Shown piece by piece: positions 32,800-42,019 of a DNA stretch of 64,000 bases; within the stretch, counting starts at the first letter, position 1, and each line of letters begins with the position of its first letter. Source of the DNA: Eubacterium sp. UBA3782 (lineage in GTDB: Bacteria > Bacillota > Clostridia > Lachnospirales > Lachnospiraceae); assembly GCA_002368795.1 (NCBI GenBank), contig DFFG01000073.1, positions 4,696 to 68,695 on the forward strand, in the 5' to 3' direction. A model generated the notes under the pieces. That model did not search any database and was not told where the DNA came from. It worked only from the letters and a program-made list of their open reading frames with translations. A program made the position numbers and the translations under genes.

Positions 32800-34662
32800 A
32801 TGGCATTTGATTTTGATGAAGAACTGAAAAAACTTCCCGACAGACCGGGGGTCTATCTGATGCATGGGCAGATGGATGAGATCCTCTATGTCGGCAAGGC
32901 AGTGAATCTGAAAAACCGGGTGCGCCAGTATTTTCAGAAAAGCCGGAAAAAACGGCTGAAGATCTACACGATGATCCCTCAGGTGTCCCGGTTCGAGTAC
33001 ATCGTGACGGATACAGAGGTAGAAGCTCTGGTGCTGGAATGCAATCTGATCAAGGAATACCGGCCGAAGTACAACACCATGCTGATGGATGACAAGGCCT
33101 ATCCCTTCATCCGGGTCACGGTACAGGAGGCGTATCCCAGGGTGCTGTATGCGCATCAGTTGACAAAGGACAGATCCCAGTATTTCGGGCCTTATCCGGA
33201 TGCTACAGCCGCAAAGGAGACGATCGACCTGGTGCGCAAGCTGTATCACCTCCGGTCCTGCAGCAGGAAGCTGCCGGAGGACCAGGGAAAGGAACGGCCG
33301 TGCCTGTATTATCACATCCACCAGTGCAAGGCCCCCTGCCAGGGCTGGATCAGCCAGGAGGAGTACCGTTCTTCGATAGATCGTGCAAGGAATTTTCTGG
33401 AAGGCCGGACAGACGACGTGCAGAAGGAGCTGAAGGCATCCATGCAGACTGCCGCGGAGGAGCTGCGGTTTGAGGAGGCTGCCGCCCTGCGTGATCTGCT
33501 CCACAGCGTGGAGAAGGTCAGTGAACGGCAGAAGATGTCCAGCGGCAGCGGCAAGGATACCGATGTCCTGGCAGTGGCTGAGGAAGGGGAGGACGCTATC
33601 GTCCAGATCTTCTTCGTCCGTGACGGCAAGCTGATCGGCCGGGATCATTTCTATCTGAAGACCGTTCCCGGAGAGACCCGGGGCGAGATCATGCAGAGCT
33701 TTATCCAGCAGTTTTATTCCGGGACCCCCTTTATTCCCCATGAGCTTATGCTGTCAGATGCGGTCATGGAGCCGGAGATCCTGGAAAAATGGCTGACGGA
33801 AAAGAAAGGGATGCGGGTGCACATCCTGGTGCCCCAAAAGGGAGACAAGGACAAGCTGGTCAAGCTGGCAAAGCGCAACGCCGAGATCCTGCTGAATCAG
33901 GATAAAGACCGCATCAAAAAGGAATTGAACAAGACGGTCGGCGCGATCCGTGAGATCGGCACCTGGCTGTCCATCGATCCGCCGGAGCGGATCGAATCCT
34001 ACGATATCTCCAACATCAGCGGATACCAGTCGGTCGGTTCCATGGTCGTCTACGAGGGCGGAAAGCCAAAGAAGAGCGATTACCGGAAGTTCCGCATCAA
34101 GTCGGTGCAGGGACCCAACGATTACGCTTCCATGGAAGAGGTGCTGACACGCCGCTTTACCAAAGCACTGGAAGCGGCAGGCGGCTTTGAAAAACTCCCG
34201 GATCTGCTGCTGATGGACGGCGGAAAGGGGCAGGTGAACATCGCCCTGCAGGTGTTGGACAAGCTGGGATTGAATGTGCCGGTCGCCGGCATGGTAAAGG
34301 ATGACCGCCACAGGACCAGGGGCCTGTATTTCAATCAGGAGGAGATCCCCATTGAGCGCGATTCCGAGGGCTTTAAGCTGATCACCAGGATCCAGGATGA
34401 GACCCACCGGTTCGCCATCGAGTACCATCGCCTGCTCAGAAGCAAGGAGCAGGTCCATTCGATCCTGGACGATATCCCGAACATCGGAGAGAGCCGGCGG
34501 AGGGAGCTGATGAAGCACTTCCCGGGAATCGAGGAGATCCGGAACGCCGGGATCGACGAGCTTGCTACCCTGCCGTCCATGAATGAGCGGGCAGCCAGAA
34601 GTGTCTATGATTTTTTTCATAAAACCAAAGACAGCGAAAATACAAAAACGGAGGAATCCTAA
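32800..34662 (+). CDS. uvrC: Excinuclease ABC subunit C
   Basis: 620 aa, full length. GIY-YIG nuclease domain ([20 protein letters not shown], residues about 10-90), UvrB-binding UVR motif ([20 protein letters not shown], about 205-240), RNase H-like endonuclease ([36 protein letters not shown]) and C-terminal HhH ([20 protein letters not shown]). It makes both incisions in nucleotide-excision repair. ATG 32800 follows AGGAGAGCC. The SD-linked order ftsH-uvrC-hprK looks like one operon. Confidence 0.95.
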   Translation: MAFDFDEELKKLPDRPGVYLMHGQMDEILYVGKAVNLKNRVRQYFQKSRKKRLKIYTMIPQVSRFEYIVTDTEVEALVLECNLIKEYRPKYNTMLMDDKAYPFIRVTVQEAYPRVLYAHQLTKDRSQYFGPYPDATAAKETIDLVRKLYHLRSCSRKLPEDQGKERPCLYYHIHQCKAPCQGWISQEEYRSSIDRARNFLEGRTDDVQKELKASMQTAAEELRFEEAAALRDLLHSVEKVSERQKMSSGSGKDTDVLAVAEEGEDAIVQIFFVRDGKLIGRDHFYLKTVPGETRGEIMQSFIQQFYSGTPFIPHELMLSDAVMEPEILEKWLTEKKGMRVHILVPQKGDKDKLVKLAKRNAEILLNQDKDRIKKELNKTVGAIREIGTWLSIDPPERIESYDISNISGYQSVGSMVVYEGGKPKKSDYRKFRIKSVQGPNDYASMEEVLTRRFTKALEAAGGFEKLPDLLLMDGGKGQVNIALQVLDKLGLNVPVAGMVKDDRHRTRGLYFNQEEIPIERDSEGFKLITRIQDETHRFAIEYHRLLRSKEQVHSILDDIPNIGESRRRELMKHFPGIEEIRNAGIDELATLPSMNERAARSVYDFFHKTKDSENTKTEES

Positions 34663-34710
34663 GCTGCAGAAAAGGGCAGCGGCAGATACTTCCGGATCGG
34701 AGGAGCAGAT

Positions 34711-35655
34711 ATGGCATCAAAGTATATTACACTGGAGACGCTTGAGCGGGAGATGAATCTGAGAAATCTCACGCCGGACGTCGATCTGGATCTCAACAAG
34801 GTGCGGGTCCCCGAGATCAACAGGCCGGCCCTGCAGCTGACCGGATATTTCGAGCATTTTGTGTCCGAGCGCGTGCAGATCATCGGTTTTGTTGAGCACT
34901 CTTACCTGATGAAGATGAGCCAGGAGGAGAGGGAAGCCGCCTACGAGGCATTTGTTTCCAAGGGCGTGCCCTGTGTCATCTTTACCACATCCATGGAGCC
35001 GAGCCAGGACCTGATCAACATCGGCAGACGGTACAATGTGCCGACCTTTGTGACAGACAAGGATACGTCCTCCTTTACCGCTGAGATCATCCGATGGATG
35101 AACGTGCAGCTTGCCCCGACGATCTCCATTCACGGCGTTCTGGTGGACGTCTATGGCGAAGGTGTTCTGATCATGGGAGAGAGCGGCATTGGAAAAAGTG
35201 AGGCAGCGCTTGAGCTGGTCAAACGCGGACACCGTCTGATCACGGATGATGTGGTCGAGATCAGCAAGGTCAGCGATGTCACGCTGGTGGGCAGCTCACC
35301 GGATATCACCAGGCACTTCATCGAGCTGCGCGGTATTGGTATTATCGATGTCCGTATGCTGTTCGGTGTGGAGAGTGTCGAAAACACCCATTCCATCGAT
35401 CTGGTCATCAAGCTGGAGGAGTGGGACAAGGATAAGGTCTATGACCGGCTTGGTCTGGAGGAGGAATATACAGAGTTCCTCGGCAACAAGGTCGTATGCC
35501 ATTCTCTTCCGATCCGTCCGGGCAGAAACCTGGCCGTCATCGTCGAGACGGCTGCGGTCAACCACAGACAGAAAAAGATGGGCTACAACGCAGCCCAGGA
35601 GCTGTACAAGAGAGTACAGGAGAATCTGGCCAAAAAGCGCAAAGAAAAAAGCTGA
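34711..35655 (+). CDS. hprK: HPr kinase/phosphorylase
   Basis: 314 aa. Walker A GESGIGKSEAALELVKRGHR and the HprK signature IELRGIGIIDVRMLFGVESV are intact, with an N-terminal domain typical of the family. It phosphorylates HPr on Ser46 for carbon catabolite control in Firmicutes. ATG 34711 is preceded by GGAGGAGCAGAT. It ends the ftsH-uvrC-hprK run; uvrC and hprK are neighbours in many Clostridia. Repeat B3 follows and should terminate the transcript. Confidence 0.95.
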   Translation: MASKYITLETLEREMNLRNLTPDVDLDLNKVRVPEINRPALQLTGYFEHFVSERVQIIGFVEHSYLMKMSQEEREAAYEAFVSKGVPCVIFTTSMEPSQDLINIGRRYNVPTFVTDKDTSSFTAEIIRWMNVQLAPTISIHGVLVDVYGEGVLIMGESGIGKSEAALELVKRGHRLITDDVVEISKVSDVTLVGSSPDITRHFIELRGIGIIDVRMLFGVESVENTHSIDLVIKLEEWDKDKVYDRLGLEEEYTEFLGNKVVCHSLPIRPGRNLAVIVETAAVNHRQKKMGYNAAQELYKRVQENLAKKRKEKS

Positions 35656-35696
35656 GACGGCAGAGGATCCGCTCACAAAACCTGCAGCGCATATAT

Positions 35697-35875
35697 AAAG
35701 GGGCTGCCGCACTAAGTAATCCGTTCATAAATATTCTTTCGGGAAGCGCTCTCGCTCGGTTCAAAGTGCAGTGGCACTAAGTCGGAATCAGAAGATTCCT
35801 CCAAGTGCCAGCACTGCGGATGTTCCCTTCAGAATATTTATGTACGCTATTTACTTAGTGCGACAGCCCCTTTTT
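35697..35875 (+). repeat. Family B structured repeat, copy B3
   Basis: The 23-bp outer stem runs from AAAGGGGCTGCCGCAC (35697 onward, to 35719) to its partner ending GTGCGACAGCCCCTTT (35851-35873, one mismatch), with five T at 35871-35875. The core is GGGAAGCGCTCTCGCTCGG, GCAGTGGCACTAAGTCGG, GGAATC/GATTCC hairpin, CCAAGTGCCAGCACTGCGG. The GGCACT/AGTGCC pairing differs from GGTACT/AGTACC and GGTTCT/AGAACC in other copies, a compensatory change on both strands. Confidence 0.85.
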
Positions 35876-35910
35876 GTACCAGTTTTGAGCCGGTATGATC
35901 AGTTGCTGTC

Positions 35911-38466
35911 TCAGCCGCCGGCCGGTGCGCCCGGATTTCCTGGCAGCGTGGAGTTGGTATCGTCGGTTGGCGGTGTTGTTGTCGCTGTGTCGCCGCCGAG
36001 CAGATCGTTGATGCCGTTCAGAATATCGGAGATGACATTCGATCCGCCGACATCCTCCGCTGACTGCGGCGCAGGCGTCGGTGTCGTATAGACAGGCCGC
36101 GGTGTAGGTGTAACGATCGGCATATGCTCGGTACAGACCTTGGTGGGCGCGGTCGAGGAATCAAAGATATCTGTGACTGTCTGGCAGCCTACACCGGCGA
36201 TCAGGCCGCTCTCGCGGCATACCGTGACCTCCTGGATATTGGCCGGGCGCTCAAAGGTCTTTGCCTCAAGTCCTTCGTGGATCCGGTTCATGACGCGGCT
36301 CCAGAGCAGGCTGCTGTACTGCTGCTCCGTATCCTTCAGCTCGAGGTTGGTGTCGTAGCCGGTCCAGATGCCGGCCGTGTAGTACGGTGTGAAGCCGATA
36401 AACTGCACGTCGGTCATGGCTTTGGTCGTGCCCTGGTCGCCGACAGCCTGTGTGCCGCCGTAGATCTGATAGGGAACGCCGTTTCCGACCGTCATGATAT
36501 CCTCCATCGCATCGATAAGGAGATAGCAGGTGGACGGACGGAATACCTGTTTTCCTGTCTGGGTATTGTCCAGGATCACATTGCCCTGCCGGTCGGTAAC
36601 CTTTGTATAGAAGATCGGCTTATTGTAGGTGCCGTTGTTTGCGATCGCGGCATAGGCAGCGGTGAATTCCAGGTTGCTGACGCCGTTGGTCGTGTTTCCG
36701 GTGGCAAGGATCGGCGACAGATCGTAGCGGGAATCCTCGACAAGAGAGGTAATGCCAAGATTTGTCAGATACTGGAAGGCCGTCTGCGGTGTTACCGCGG
36801 AAAGAACCTTGATCGCTGCAAGCTCGTTTGTGTTTGCAATTGCTTCGCGCACCGTAACATCACCGAAACCGGCGGCAGAGGCCTGATAGAAGTCGGTATC
36901 ATCGGAGGTGGTGGAATCGTCCTCACTCTCCGTGGTGGCCAGCGTGACCAGACCATTTTCAAGGGCCGGTCCGTAGGTCGAGAGGATCTCAAGGGCATTG
37001 CCCGGCTGACGGAAGGAGTTCACGGCCCGGTTCAGGGTCAGGCTGCCGGTCTTCTCGCCGCGGCCGCCGATGATGCCTACCACATGACCGTTGGACTGAT
37101 CGATGATGGTCATACATGCCTGGGGCTGTGCGATGTAGTCGGTACGCTCGGCAATGATCTCATCTTTGTCGGTCAGCATGGCCTCCTTGTAGGCGGCGAT
37201 GGCTTTGTCGGCATCCTCCTTGGTCATGAAATACTGGCCAAGAGCAGGCTCTACATTTTCACGGTACCAGGTCATCAGCATCTCCACACTGTAGTTCTGT
37301 ACGGAGCCGTCTGCTCTGGTGACGCTGAGTGCCCAGTCGAGACTGTAGATGGTGTCTTCCGGGTAATTGGAAGGATCGGCAAATTCCTCCTCCATGATCT
37401 TCTGGATCCGCTGGTTTTCGGTGGAGTAGATCTTCAGTCCGCCGTTGTAGATCGCCGTATTGGCTTCGGCCTCGGTATAGCCCTTCTGCGCCATCAAATC
37501 CAGCTTGACCTGTTCGATCAGCTCATCCACAAAGTAGGAGTAGATGGTGATCTGGGAGGCACCGGATTCCTCGTTTGCCATGATCCGGTCGTAGACGGCA
37601 TCCTTCATGGCTGCGTCATGCTCTTCGCTGGTAATGTATCCCTGACTCAGCATGTAATCGAGGACCGTATGCATACGATACTCATTTTCTTCCGGATAGA
37701 TAAACGGATTATACTGACTGGGGTTCTGGGGGATCGCCGCCAGGACCGCGCATTCAGAAAGGGTCAGCTCAGAGGCATCTTTGCCAAAGTAGGTCTGGGC
37801 AGCTGTCTGCACGCCGTAGGCACCGGAACCAAAGTTAACGGTATTCAGGTAGTTTTCCAGAATGACGGCCTTGGGATCCTGTCCGGCCTCGCGCAGGGAT
37901 TTTTCCAGCTGTACGGCCAGATACTGCTCCTGCAGCTTTCGGGTGATCTGCCGCAGGCGGGATTCGTTGAGCCATCCGGTAAATACGTTGTTCTTCAGCA
38001 GCTGCTGGGTGATCGTACTCGCACCCTCAGTGGATGAGAAGCCCGACTGAACCATGACCATGATCGCACGGATCATACCATGGGGATCGACACCGTTGTG
38101 CTCATAGAAACGAGAATCCTCGATCGCGACGATCGCATGCTGCATATCCAGAGGGATCTCGTCGATGCCCACGGAGATACGGTTGCCCTCGACCGAGTTC
38201 AGCTTCTGGATCTGTGTCCCATCTTTGTCATAGACAAAGGAAGCGTAGCCCAGGGGCATGATGTTGGCGTCGGATATCGATGGCGCATTGTTGATCACGC
38301 CCTCATATGCGCCGAGGGCAAAAAACATGCCGGTCACGGCCAGGGCGATTACGGCAAAAAGCACGATCCGCAGGGCGGATACGCCGATCTTATTGCCGAC
38401 TTTTGGTGAGGTGGCATGAAGAGATTCTCTCTCTCTGCGCACGCCTGATCTGCCAAGATTGATCAT
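35911..38466 (-). CDS. Class A penicillin-binding protein with degenerate transpeptidase motifs
   Basis: 851 aa, bitopic membrane protein (helix about 30-52). The GT51 glycosyltransferase motifs are intact: AIVAIEDSRFYEHNGVDP with catalytic E116, GASTITQQLLKNNVFT, ITRKLQEQYLAVQLE and ENYLNTVNFGSGAYGVQ. In the transpeptidase domain the fold is recognisable (TGGAYGVQT-type GT end, then FRQPGNALEILSTYGPA, AVGDQGTTKAMTDVQFIGF, YTAGIWTGYD), but the three active-site motifs are changed: SxxK is N490-A-L-E493, SxN is N545-T-N, KTG is D677-Q-G. It should polymerise glycan but not cross-link it. The tail is Thr/Pro-rich. Typical PBP1A would keep all three motifs. GT function confident; loss of transpeptidation is inferred from residues. 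Confidence 0.88.
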   Translation of the reverse strand: MINLGRSGVRRERESLHATSPKVGNKIGVSALRIVLFAVIALAVTGMFFALGAYEGVINNAPSISDANIMPLGYASFVYDKDGTQIQKLNSVEGNRISVGIDEIPLDMQHAIVAIEDSRFYEHNGVDPHGMIRAIMVMVQSGFSSTEGASTITQQLLKNNVFTGWLNESRLRQITRKLQEQYLAVQLEKSLREAGQDPKAVILENYLNTVNFGSGAYGVQTAAQTYFGKDASELTLSECAVLAAIPQNPSQYNPFIYPEENEYRMHTVLDYMLSQGYITSEEHDAAMKDAVYDRIMANEESGASQITIYSYFVDELIEQVKLDLMAQKGYTEAEANTAIYNGGLKIYSTENQRIQKIMEEEFADPSNYPEDTIYSLDWALSVTRADGSVQNYSVEMLMTWYRENVEPALGQYFMTKEDADKAIAAYKEAMLTDKDEIIAERTDYIAQPQACMTIIDQSNGHVVGIIGGRGEKTGSLTLNRAVNSFRQPGNALEILSTYGPALENGLVTLATTESEDDSTTSDDTDFYQASAAGFGDVTVREAIANTNELAAIKVLSAVTPQTAFQYLTNLGITSLVEDSRYDLSPILATGNTTNGVSNLEFTAAYAAIANNGTYNKPIFYTKVTDRQGNVILDNTQTGKQVFRPSTCYLLIDAMEDIMTVGNGVPYQIYGGTQAVGDQGTTKAMTDVQFIGFTPYYTAGIWTGYDTNLELKDTEQQYSSLLWSRVMNRIHEGLEAKTFERPANIQEVTVCRESGLIAGVGCQTVTDIFDSSTAPTKVCTEHMPIVTPTPRPVYTTPTPAPQSAEDVGGSNVISDILNGINDLLGGDTATTTPPTDDTNSTLPGNPGAPAGG

Positions 38467-38698
38467 ATAGAAACCTCCATGAAGGGCAGATGCCCTTTGC
38501 TGCAGCCCCGTTTCCGGCCGTTTCGGCCTGGAGGATCAGGGCTTCCTGCTGAAAGTCAGAAACATCCACTTTGTAAGCATCTTTGTATTATACCAAAAAC
38601 AGTAAATGAAATAAAGTCCCATTTATGGTACGATGGGAGGAGCATGAGAGGCATACAGGCTGCACAGGCAGAGGAGCGCGCAAAACAAGGAGAAGATC

Positions 38699-39364
38699 AT
38701 GAGTGAAGAGAAGAAAAAAAGCAGCTTCCGCACGGTGTACCGTGGCGGAGAAGGACGATACGAAGAGAAAAAATCCGTCTTCCTGGGAAGGGTGATCCCG
38801 GTTCTGTCGGAAGAGGAAGCCCTCGCGGAAGTGGAGGCGGCGAAAAAGAAGTACTGGGATGCCCGGCACAACTGCTTTGCCTATGTCCTCGGGGAGAACA
38901 GCAGCCGGATGCGCGCATCGGATGACGGAGAGCCCTCCGGAACTGCGGGACGGCCGATCCTGGATGTGCTGACCGGAGAAGGAATCACGAATGCACTGAT
39001 CATTGTGACCCGGTACTTTGGCGGCGTCCTTCTGGGGACGGGAGGACTGGTAAGGGCGTATACGGCAGCGGCCAGAGACGCGGTGGAAAACAGCATCCTG
39101 ACCCAGAAGATCTGGGGCGCACATCTCCGGATCGTCACTGATTACACCGATATCGGCAGACTGCAGTATATGCTGGCGCAGCGGCAGATCCCCACGCTTT
39201 CTGCCGATTACGGGGAAAAGGTCACCATGGAGATCGTTCTGCCTGCAGAGGAGCAGGGGCGCCTTGAGGCGGAGATCATGGAGGCGACCGCGGCCCGGAC
39301 TTCTGTAGAAAAAATCAGCCTCACCTATTATGGCGAGGCTGACGGAAAGATCATACTTGGCTGA
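38699..39364 (+). CDS. YigZ/IMPACT family protein
   Basis: 221 aa. The N-terminal Impact domain shows RVIPVLSEEEALAEVEAAKK, KYWDARHNCFAYVLGENSSR, ASDDGEPSGTAGRPILDVL and RYFGGVLLGTGGLVRAYTAA; the C-terminal DUF1949 domain follows. Members are linked to translation or stress control, with no settled activity. ATG 38699 follows AAGGAGAAGATC. It is divergent from the PBP gene across 232 bases and nearly abuts the convergent cyclophilin gene (14-base gap, no terminator visible). Confidence 0.88.
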   Translation: MSEEKKKSSFRTVYRGGEGRYEEKKSVFLGRVIPVLSEEEALAEVEAAKKKYWDARHNCFAYVLGENSSRMRASDDGEPSGTAGRPILDVLTGEGITNALIIVTRYFGGVLLGTGGLVRAYTAAARDAVENSILTQKIWGAHLRIVTDYTDIGRLQYMLAQRQIPTLSADYGEKVTMEIVLPAEEQGRLEAEIMEATAARTSVEKISLTYYGEADGKIILG

Positions 39365-39378
39365 CAGGCGGATGCCGG

Positions 39379-39897
39379 TCAGACTTTTTCAGGATCCGGA
39401 TAGGAGACGCCGAAGGTCTCCACGGTCATGGACGAAATGACCTGGGGCTCACGCGGGCGGTCCATAAAGTCCGTACGAACTGAAGCGATCTTGTCGACGA
39501 CATCAAGTCCTTCGATGAGTTTGCCAAAGGCAGCATACTGGCCGTCCAGATAAGGAGAAGCCTTGTGCATGATAAAGAACTGGCTGCCGGCGGAATCCGG
39601 ATGCTGGGCGCGGGCCATGGAGAGCACGCCGGGAGTGTGGGAAAGAGGATTTTTAAAACCATTGGCATCAAACTCGCCGCGGATGGAATAGCCGGGGCCG
39701 CCGGTGCCGTTGCCGACCGGGTCGCCGCCCTGGATCATGAAGCCGCTGATGATACGGTGGAAGGTGAGACCGTCATAGAAGCCGCTCTGTGCAAGGGCAA
39801 TAAAATTATTTACAGTATTTGGAGCGATCTCGGGATAAAGCTCAGCCTTCATCACGTCGCCGTTTGACATGGTAATTGTTACAATAGGGTTAGCCAT
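39379..39897 (-). CDS. Peptidyl-prolyl cis-trans isomerase, cyclophilin type
   Basis: 172 aa from ATG 39897, preceded by AAAGGAGATTC. Cyclophilin core: TVNNFIALAQSGFYDGLTFH, RIISGFMIQGGDP (catalytic Arg), GVLSMARAQHPDSAGSQFFI and LDGQYAAFGKLIEGLDVVDK. No signal peptide, so it is cytosolic. It catalyses proline isomerisation in folding. A -10 TATAAT for this gene lies at 39937-39932 on the minus strand. It stands alone, divergent from tsaE. Confidence 0.92.
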   Translation of the reverse strand: MANPIVTITMSNGDVMKAELYPEIAPNTVNNFIALAQSGFYDGLTFHRIISGFMIQGGDPVGNGTGGPGYSIRGEFDANGFKNPLSHTPGVLSMARAQHPDSAGSQFFIMHKASPYLDGQYAAFGKLIEGLDVVDKIASVRTDFMDRPREPQVISSMTVETFGVSYPDPEKV

Positions 39898-39996
39898 AAC
39901 AGAATCTCCTTTTGTGACTTGTTGTGCTACTATTATATAGGAAATTGTGATAAAATAAAACCCCACAAAACGAAGGCAAATGGAGAGAGGATACGC

Positions 39997-40428
39997 ATGG
40001 TATTTGACAGCTTCAGCCCGGAGGAGACACGCCGTCTTGCCCGGGAGCTAGGCGAAGGCGCAAGGCCCGGCATGATCGTTACGCTGAACGGAGACCTGGG
40101 GACCGGCAAGACGGTATTTGCCCAGGGACTGGCCGAGGGCCTGGATATCCGGGAGGCGGTGAACAGTCCGACCTTTACCATTGTGCAGGAATACAGAGAG
40201 GGAAGGATCCCCCTTTATCATTTTGATGTGTACCGCATTGAGGAGCCCGAGGAGATGGAGGAGATCGGATACGAGGATTATTTCTTCGGCGACGGTGTCT
40301 GTCTTGTAGAGTGGGCGGATCAGATCCGGGAGCTGATCCCGGACAGCGCGGTACGGATCACCATTGAAAAGGATCCGGAAAAAGGATTTGACTATCGGAG
40401 GATAACCATTGAAGATCCTGGCAATTGA
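39997..40428 (+). CDS. tsaE: tRNA threonylcarbamoyladenosine biosynthesis ATPase TsaE
   Basis: 143 aa from ATG 39997. P-loop GDLGTGKTVFAQGLAEGL, then VNSPTFTIVQEYREGRIPLY and FHFDVYR-type HFDVYRIEEPEEMEEIGYED motifs of TsaE. It works with TsaB and TsaD to make t6A37 in ANN-decoding tRNAs. GGAGAGAGG precedes the start. The next gene, tsaB, begins 20 bases inside its 3' end, and rimI follows, the standard cluster. Confidence 0.93.
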   Translation: MVFDSFSPEETRRLARELGEGARPGMIVTLNGDLGTGKTVFAQGLAEGLDIREAVNSPTFTIVQEYREGRIPLYHFDVYRIEEPEEMEEIGYEDYFFGDGVCLVEWADQIRELIPDSAVRITIEKDPEKGFDYRRITIEDPGN

Positions 40429-41140
40429 CAGTTCCGGCATGACTGCTTCGGTGGCTGTGGCCGACGGGCAGAAGATTCTTGCCGAGTTTACGACAAATGA
40501 TAAAAAGACACATTCCCAGACCCTGCTGCCGATGCTGGATGATCTGGTACGGATGACCGGTCTGGATCTGGCAGACATTGATGCGATTGCCGTTGCTGCC
40601 GGCCCCGGTTCCTTTACCGGGCTGAGGATCGGTTCGGCCACGGCGAAGGGGCTTGGCCTGGCGCTGGACCGCCCGCTGATCGCAGTGCCGACGGTGGAGG
40701 CACTTGCGGCAAACCTTTATGATGTCCCCGGGCTGATCGTCCCGATGATGGATGCCAGACGTTCACAGGTCTATACCGGCATCTTCCGGTTCACAGATCA
40801 TGCGCTGGTTACGGTAAGGGAGCAGTGGCCCTGTGATGCGGCCGAGCTCTGCAGTATCCTTGACAGCTATGGCGAGCCTGTCACGGTTCTTGGCGATGGT
40901 GTTCCGGTCTGCCGGGAGATCCTGAAGGAGTGTCTGCACGTTTCCTGGAGCGAGGCACCTGCGCATCTGAACCGTCAGCGGGCAGCGGCGGTTGCCATAA
41001 CGGCAGCACGCTATTATGAGGAGGGGCGGACCGTTTCTGCAGAAGCGCATGTTCCGGAATATCTCCGTCTGTCCCAGGCAGAGCGCGAGCGGGCAGAGCG
41101 GCAGAAAATGGCCGCAGCAAAAAAGGAGGAGCAGGCGTAA
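40409..41140 (+). CDS. tsaB: tRNA threonylcarbamoyladenosine biosynthesis protein TsaB
   Basis: 243 aa. ASKHA-fold protein: MKILAIDSSGMTASVAVADG, KKTHSQTLLPMLDDLVRMTG, AVAAGPGSFTGLRIGSATAK and VPMMDARRSQVYTGIF. It pairs with TsaD in the t6A complex. Its start overlaps tsaE by 20 bases and its stop directly abuts the rimI start. The C-terminus (QAERERAERQKMAAAKKEEQ) is a charged helical extension. Confidence 0.93.
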   Translation: MKILAIDSSGMTASVAVADGQKILAEFTTNDKKTHSQTLLPMLDDLVRMTGLDLADIDAIAVAAGPGSFTGLRIGSATAKGLGLALDRPLIAVPTVEALAANLYDVPGLIVPMMDARRSQVYTGIFRFTDHALVTVREQWPCDAAELCSILDSYGEPVTVLGDGVPVCREILKECLHVSWSEAPAHLNRQRAAAVAITAARYYEEGRTVSAEAHVPEYLRLSQAERERAERQKMAAAKKEEQA

Positions 41141-41617
41141 ATGATCATCCGGAGGATGAAGGAAGCGGATGTTCCTCAGGTGGAAGTGATCGAGCAGGCG
41201 AATTTTTCCCGGCCCTGGGATGCCGCCAGTTTTCTGGAGTATCTGCAGAAGGAGGATGCGGCGTTCCTGGTTGCCGAGGAGGCAGGCAGGATCCTGGGCT
41301 ACTGCGGCATGATCGCGGTGCCGGACGAGGGCGATGTGACGAATGTCGCCGTTGACGAGACTCTGCGGCATCGGGGGATAGGCTATGCCCTGGTCAGGGA
41401 GATGCAGAAGGCCGCCTGGAATCTTGGCGTGCGGCGGCTTTTCCTGGAGGTCCGGGAGAGCAATGCACCGGCAGCAGCCCTCTATGAAAAGGCCGGATTT
41501 TGCCAGGTGGGACTTCGGAAAAACTATTACAGCGGGCCGACCGAGAACGCAAGGATCATGGTCTGCGAGCTGAGCGAAGATAATATGGAGATACCGGACG
41601 GCCAGAGCGAAGATTGA
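41141..41617 (+). CDS. rimI: Ribosomal-protein-alanine N-acetyltransferase RimI
   Basis: 158 aa GNAT protein. The acetyl-CoA site is VDETLRHRGIGYALVREMQK; RRLFLEVRESNAPAAALYEK is the RimI-specific stretch. It would acetylate the N-terminus of ribosomal protein bS18. ATG 41141 immediately follows the tsaB stop, with AAAGGAGGAGCA in the tsaB end as ribosome site. Clustering with tsaE-tsaB supports RimI over other GNATs. Confidence 0.9.
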   Translation: MIIRRMKEADVPQVEVIEQANFSRPWDAASFLEYLQKEDAAFLVAEEAGRILGYCGMIAVPDEGDVTNVAVDETLRHRGIGYALVREMQKAAWNLGVRRLFLEVRESNAPAAALYEKAGFCQVGLRKNYYSGPTENARIMVCELSEDNMEIPDGQSED

Positions 41618-41645
41618 TGGTCGTTGCAGGAGCGGAGGAAGCAGA

Positions 41646-41951
41646 ATGTTTACCAGAGAACTGGATATGATACTGGCAGCGGCGCTGTTCATACTGGCAG
41701 TCGTTTTTTTTATGGAAAAAGGAGAAGGCGTTCTGGACGCTTTTCAGGCGAACGGCAACTGGAAAAAAGGACTGGATAAGGAACAGATCCGGAAGTATCA
41801 GCGAGGCTGTGCCGTGTTCTGTCTGGCACTTGGGCTGGTTGAGCTTCTGATGATCCTGTTTCCGGGAGCCGTGACGGGCTTTGTGTCGGTCGCAGCGGCA
41901 ATCGTTGCGATCGTCGGACTGATCCTGTACATCAAAAAGATCACAAAGTGA
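41646..41951 (+). CDS. Small membrane protein, DUF3784-like
   Basis: 101 aa with three hydrophobic segments (ILAAALFILAVVFFM near 9-23, VFCLALGLVELLMILF near 57-72, FVSVAAAIVAIVGLILYIKK near 79-98). A charged loop FQANGNWKKGLDKEQIRKYQ lies between the first two. The pattern resembles DUF3784, but this is a topology match only. ATG 41646 follows GGAGCGGAGGAAGCAGA. It lies between rimI and the PNP gene in the same operon; no function is known. Confidence 0.65.
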   Translation: MFTRELDMILAAALFILAVVFFMEKGEGVLDAFQANGNWKKGLDKEQIRKYQRGCAVFCLALGLVELLMILFPGAVTGFVSVAAAIVAIVGLILYIKKITK

Positions 41952-42019
41952 CCGGCAGATCCTGGCCGCGCTGCGGCAGGGATATGGAGGATGCAGATAC
42001 AGATTGGGAGGCAGATAGG

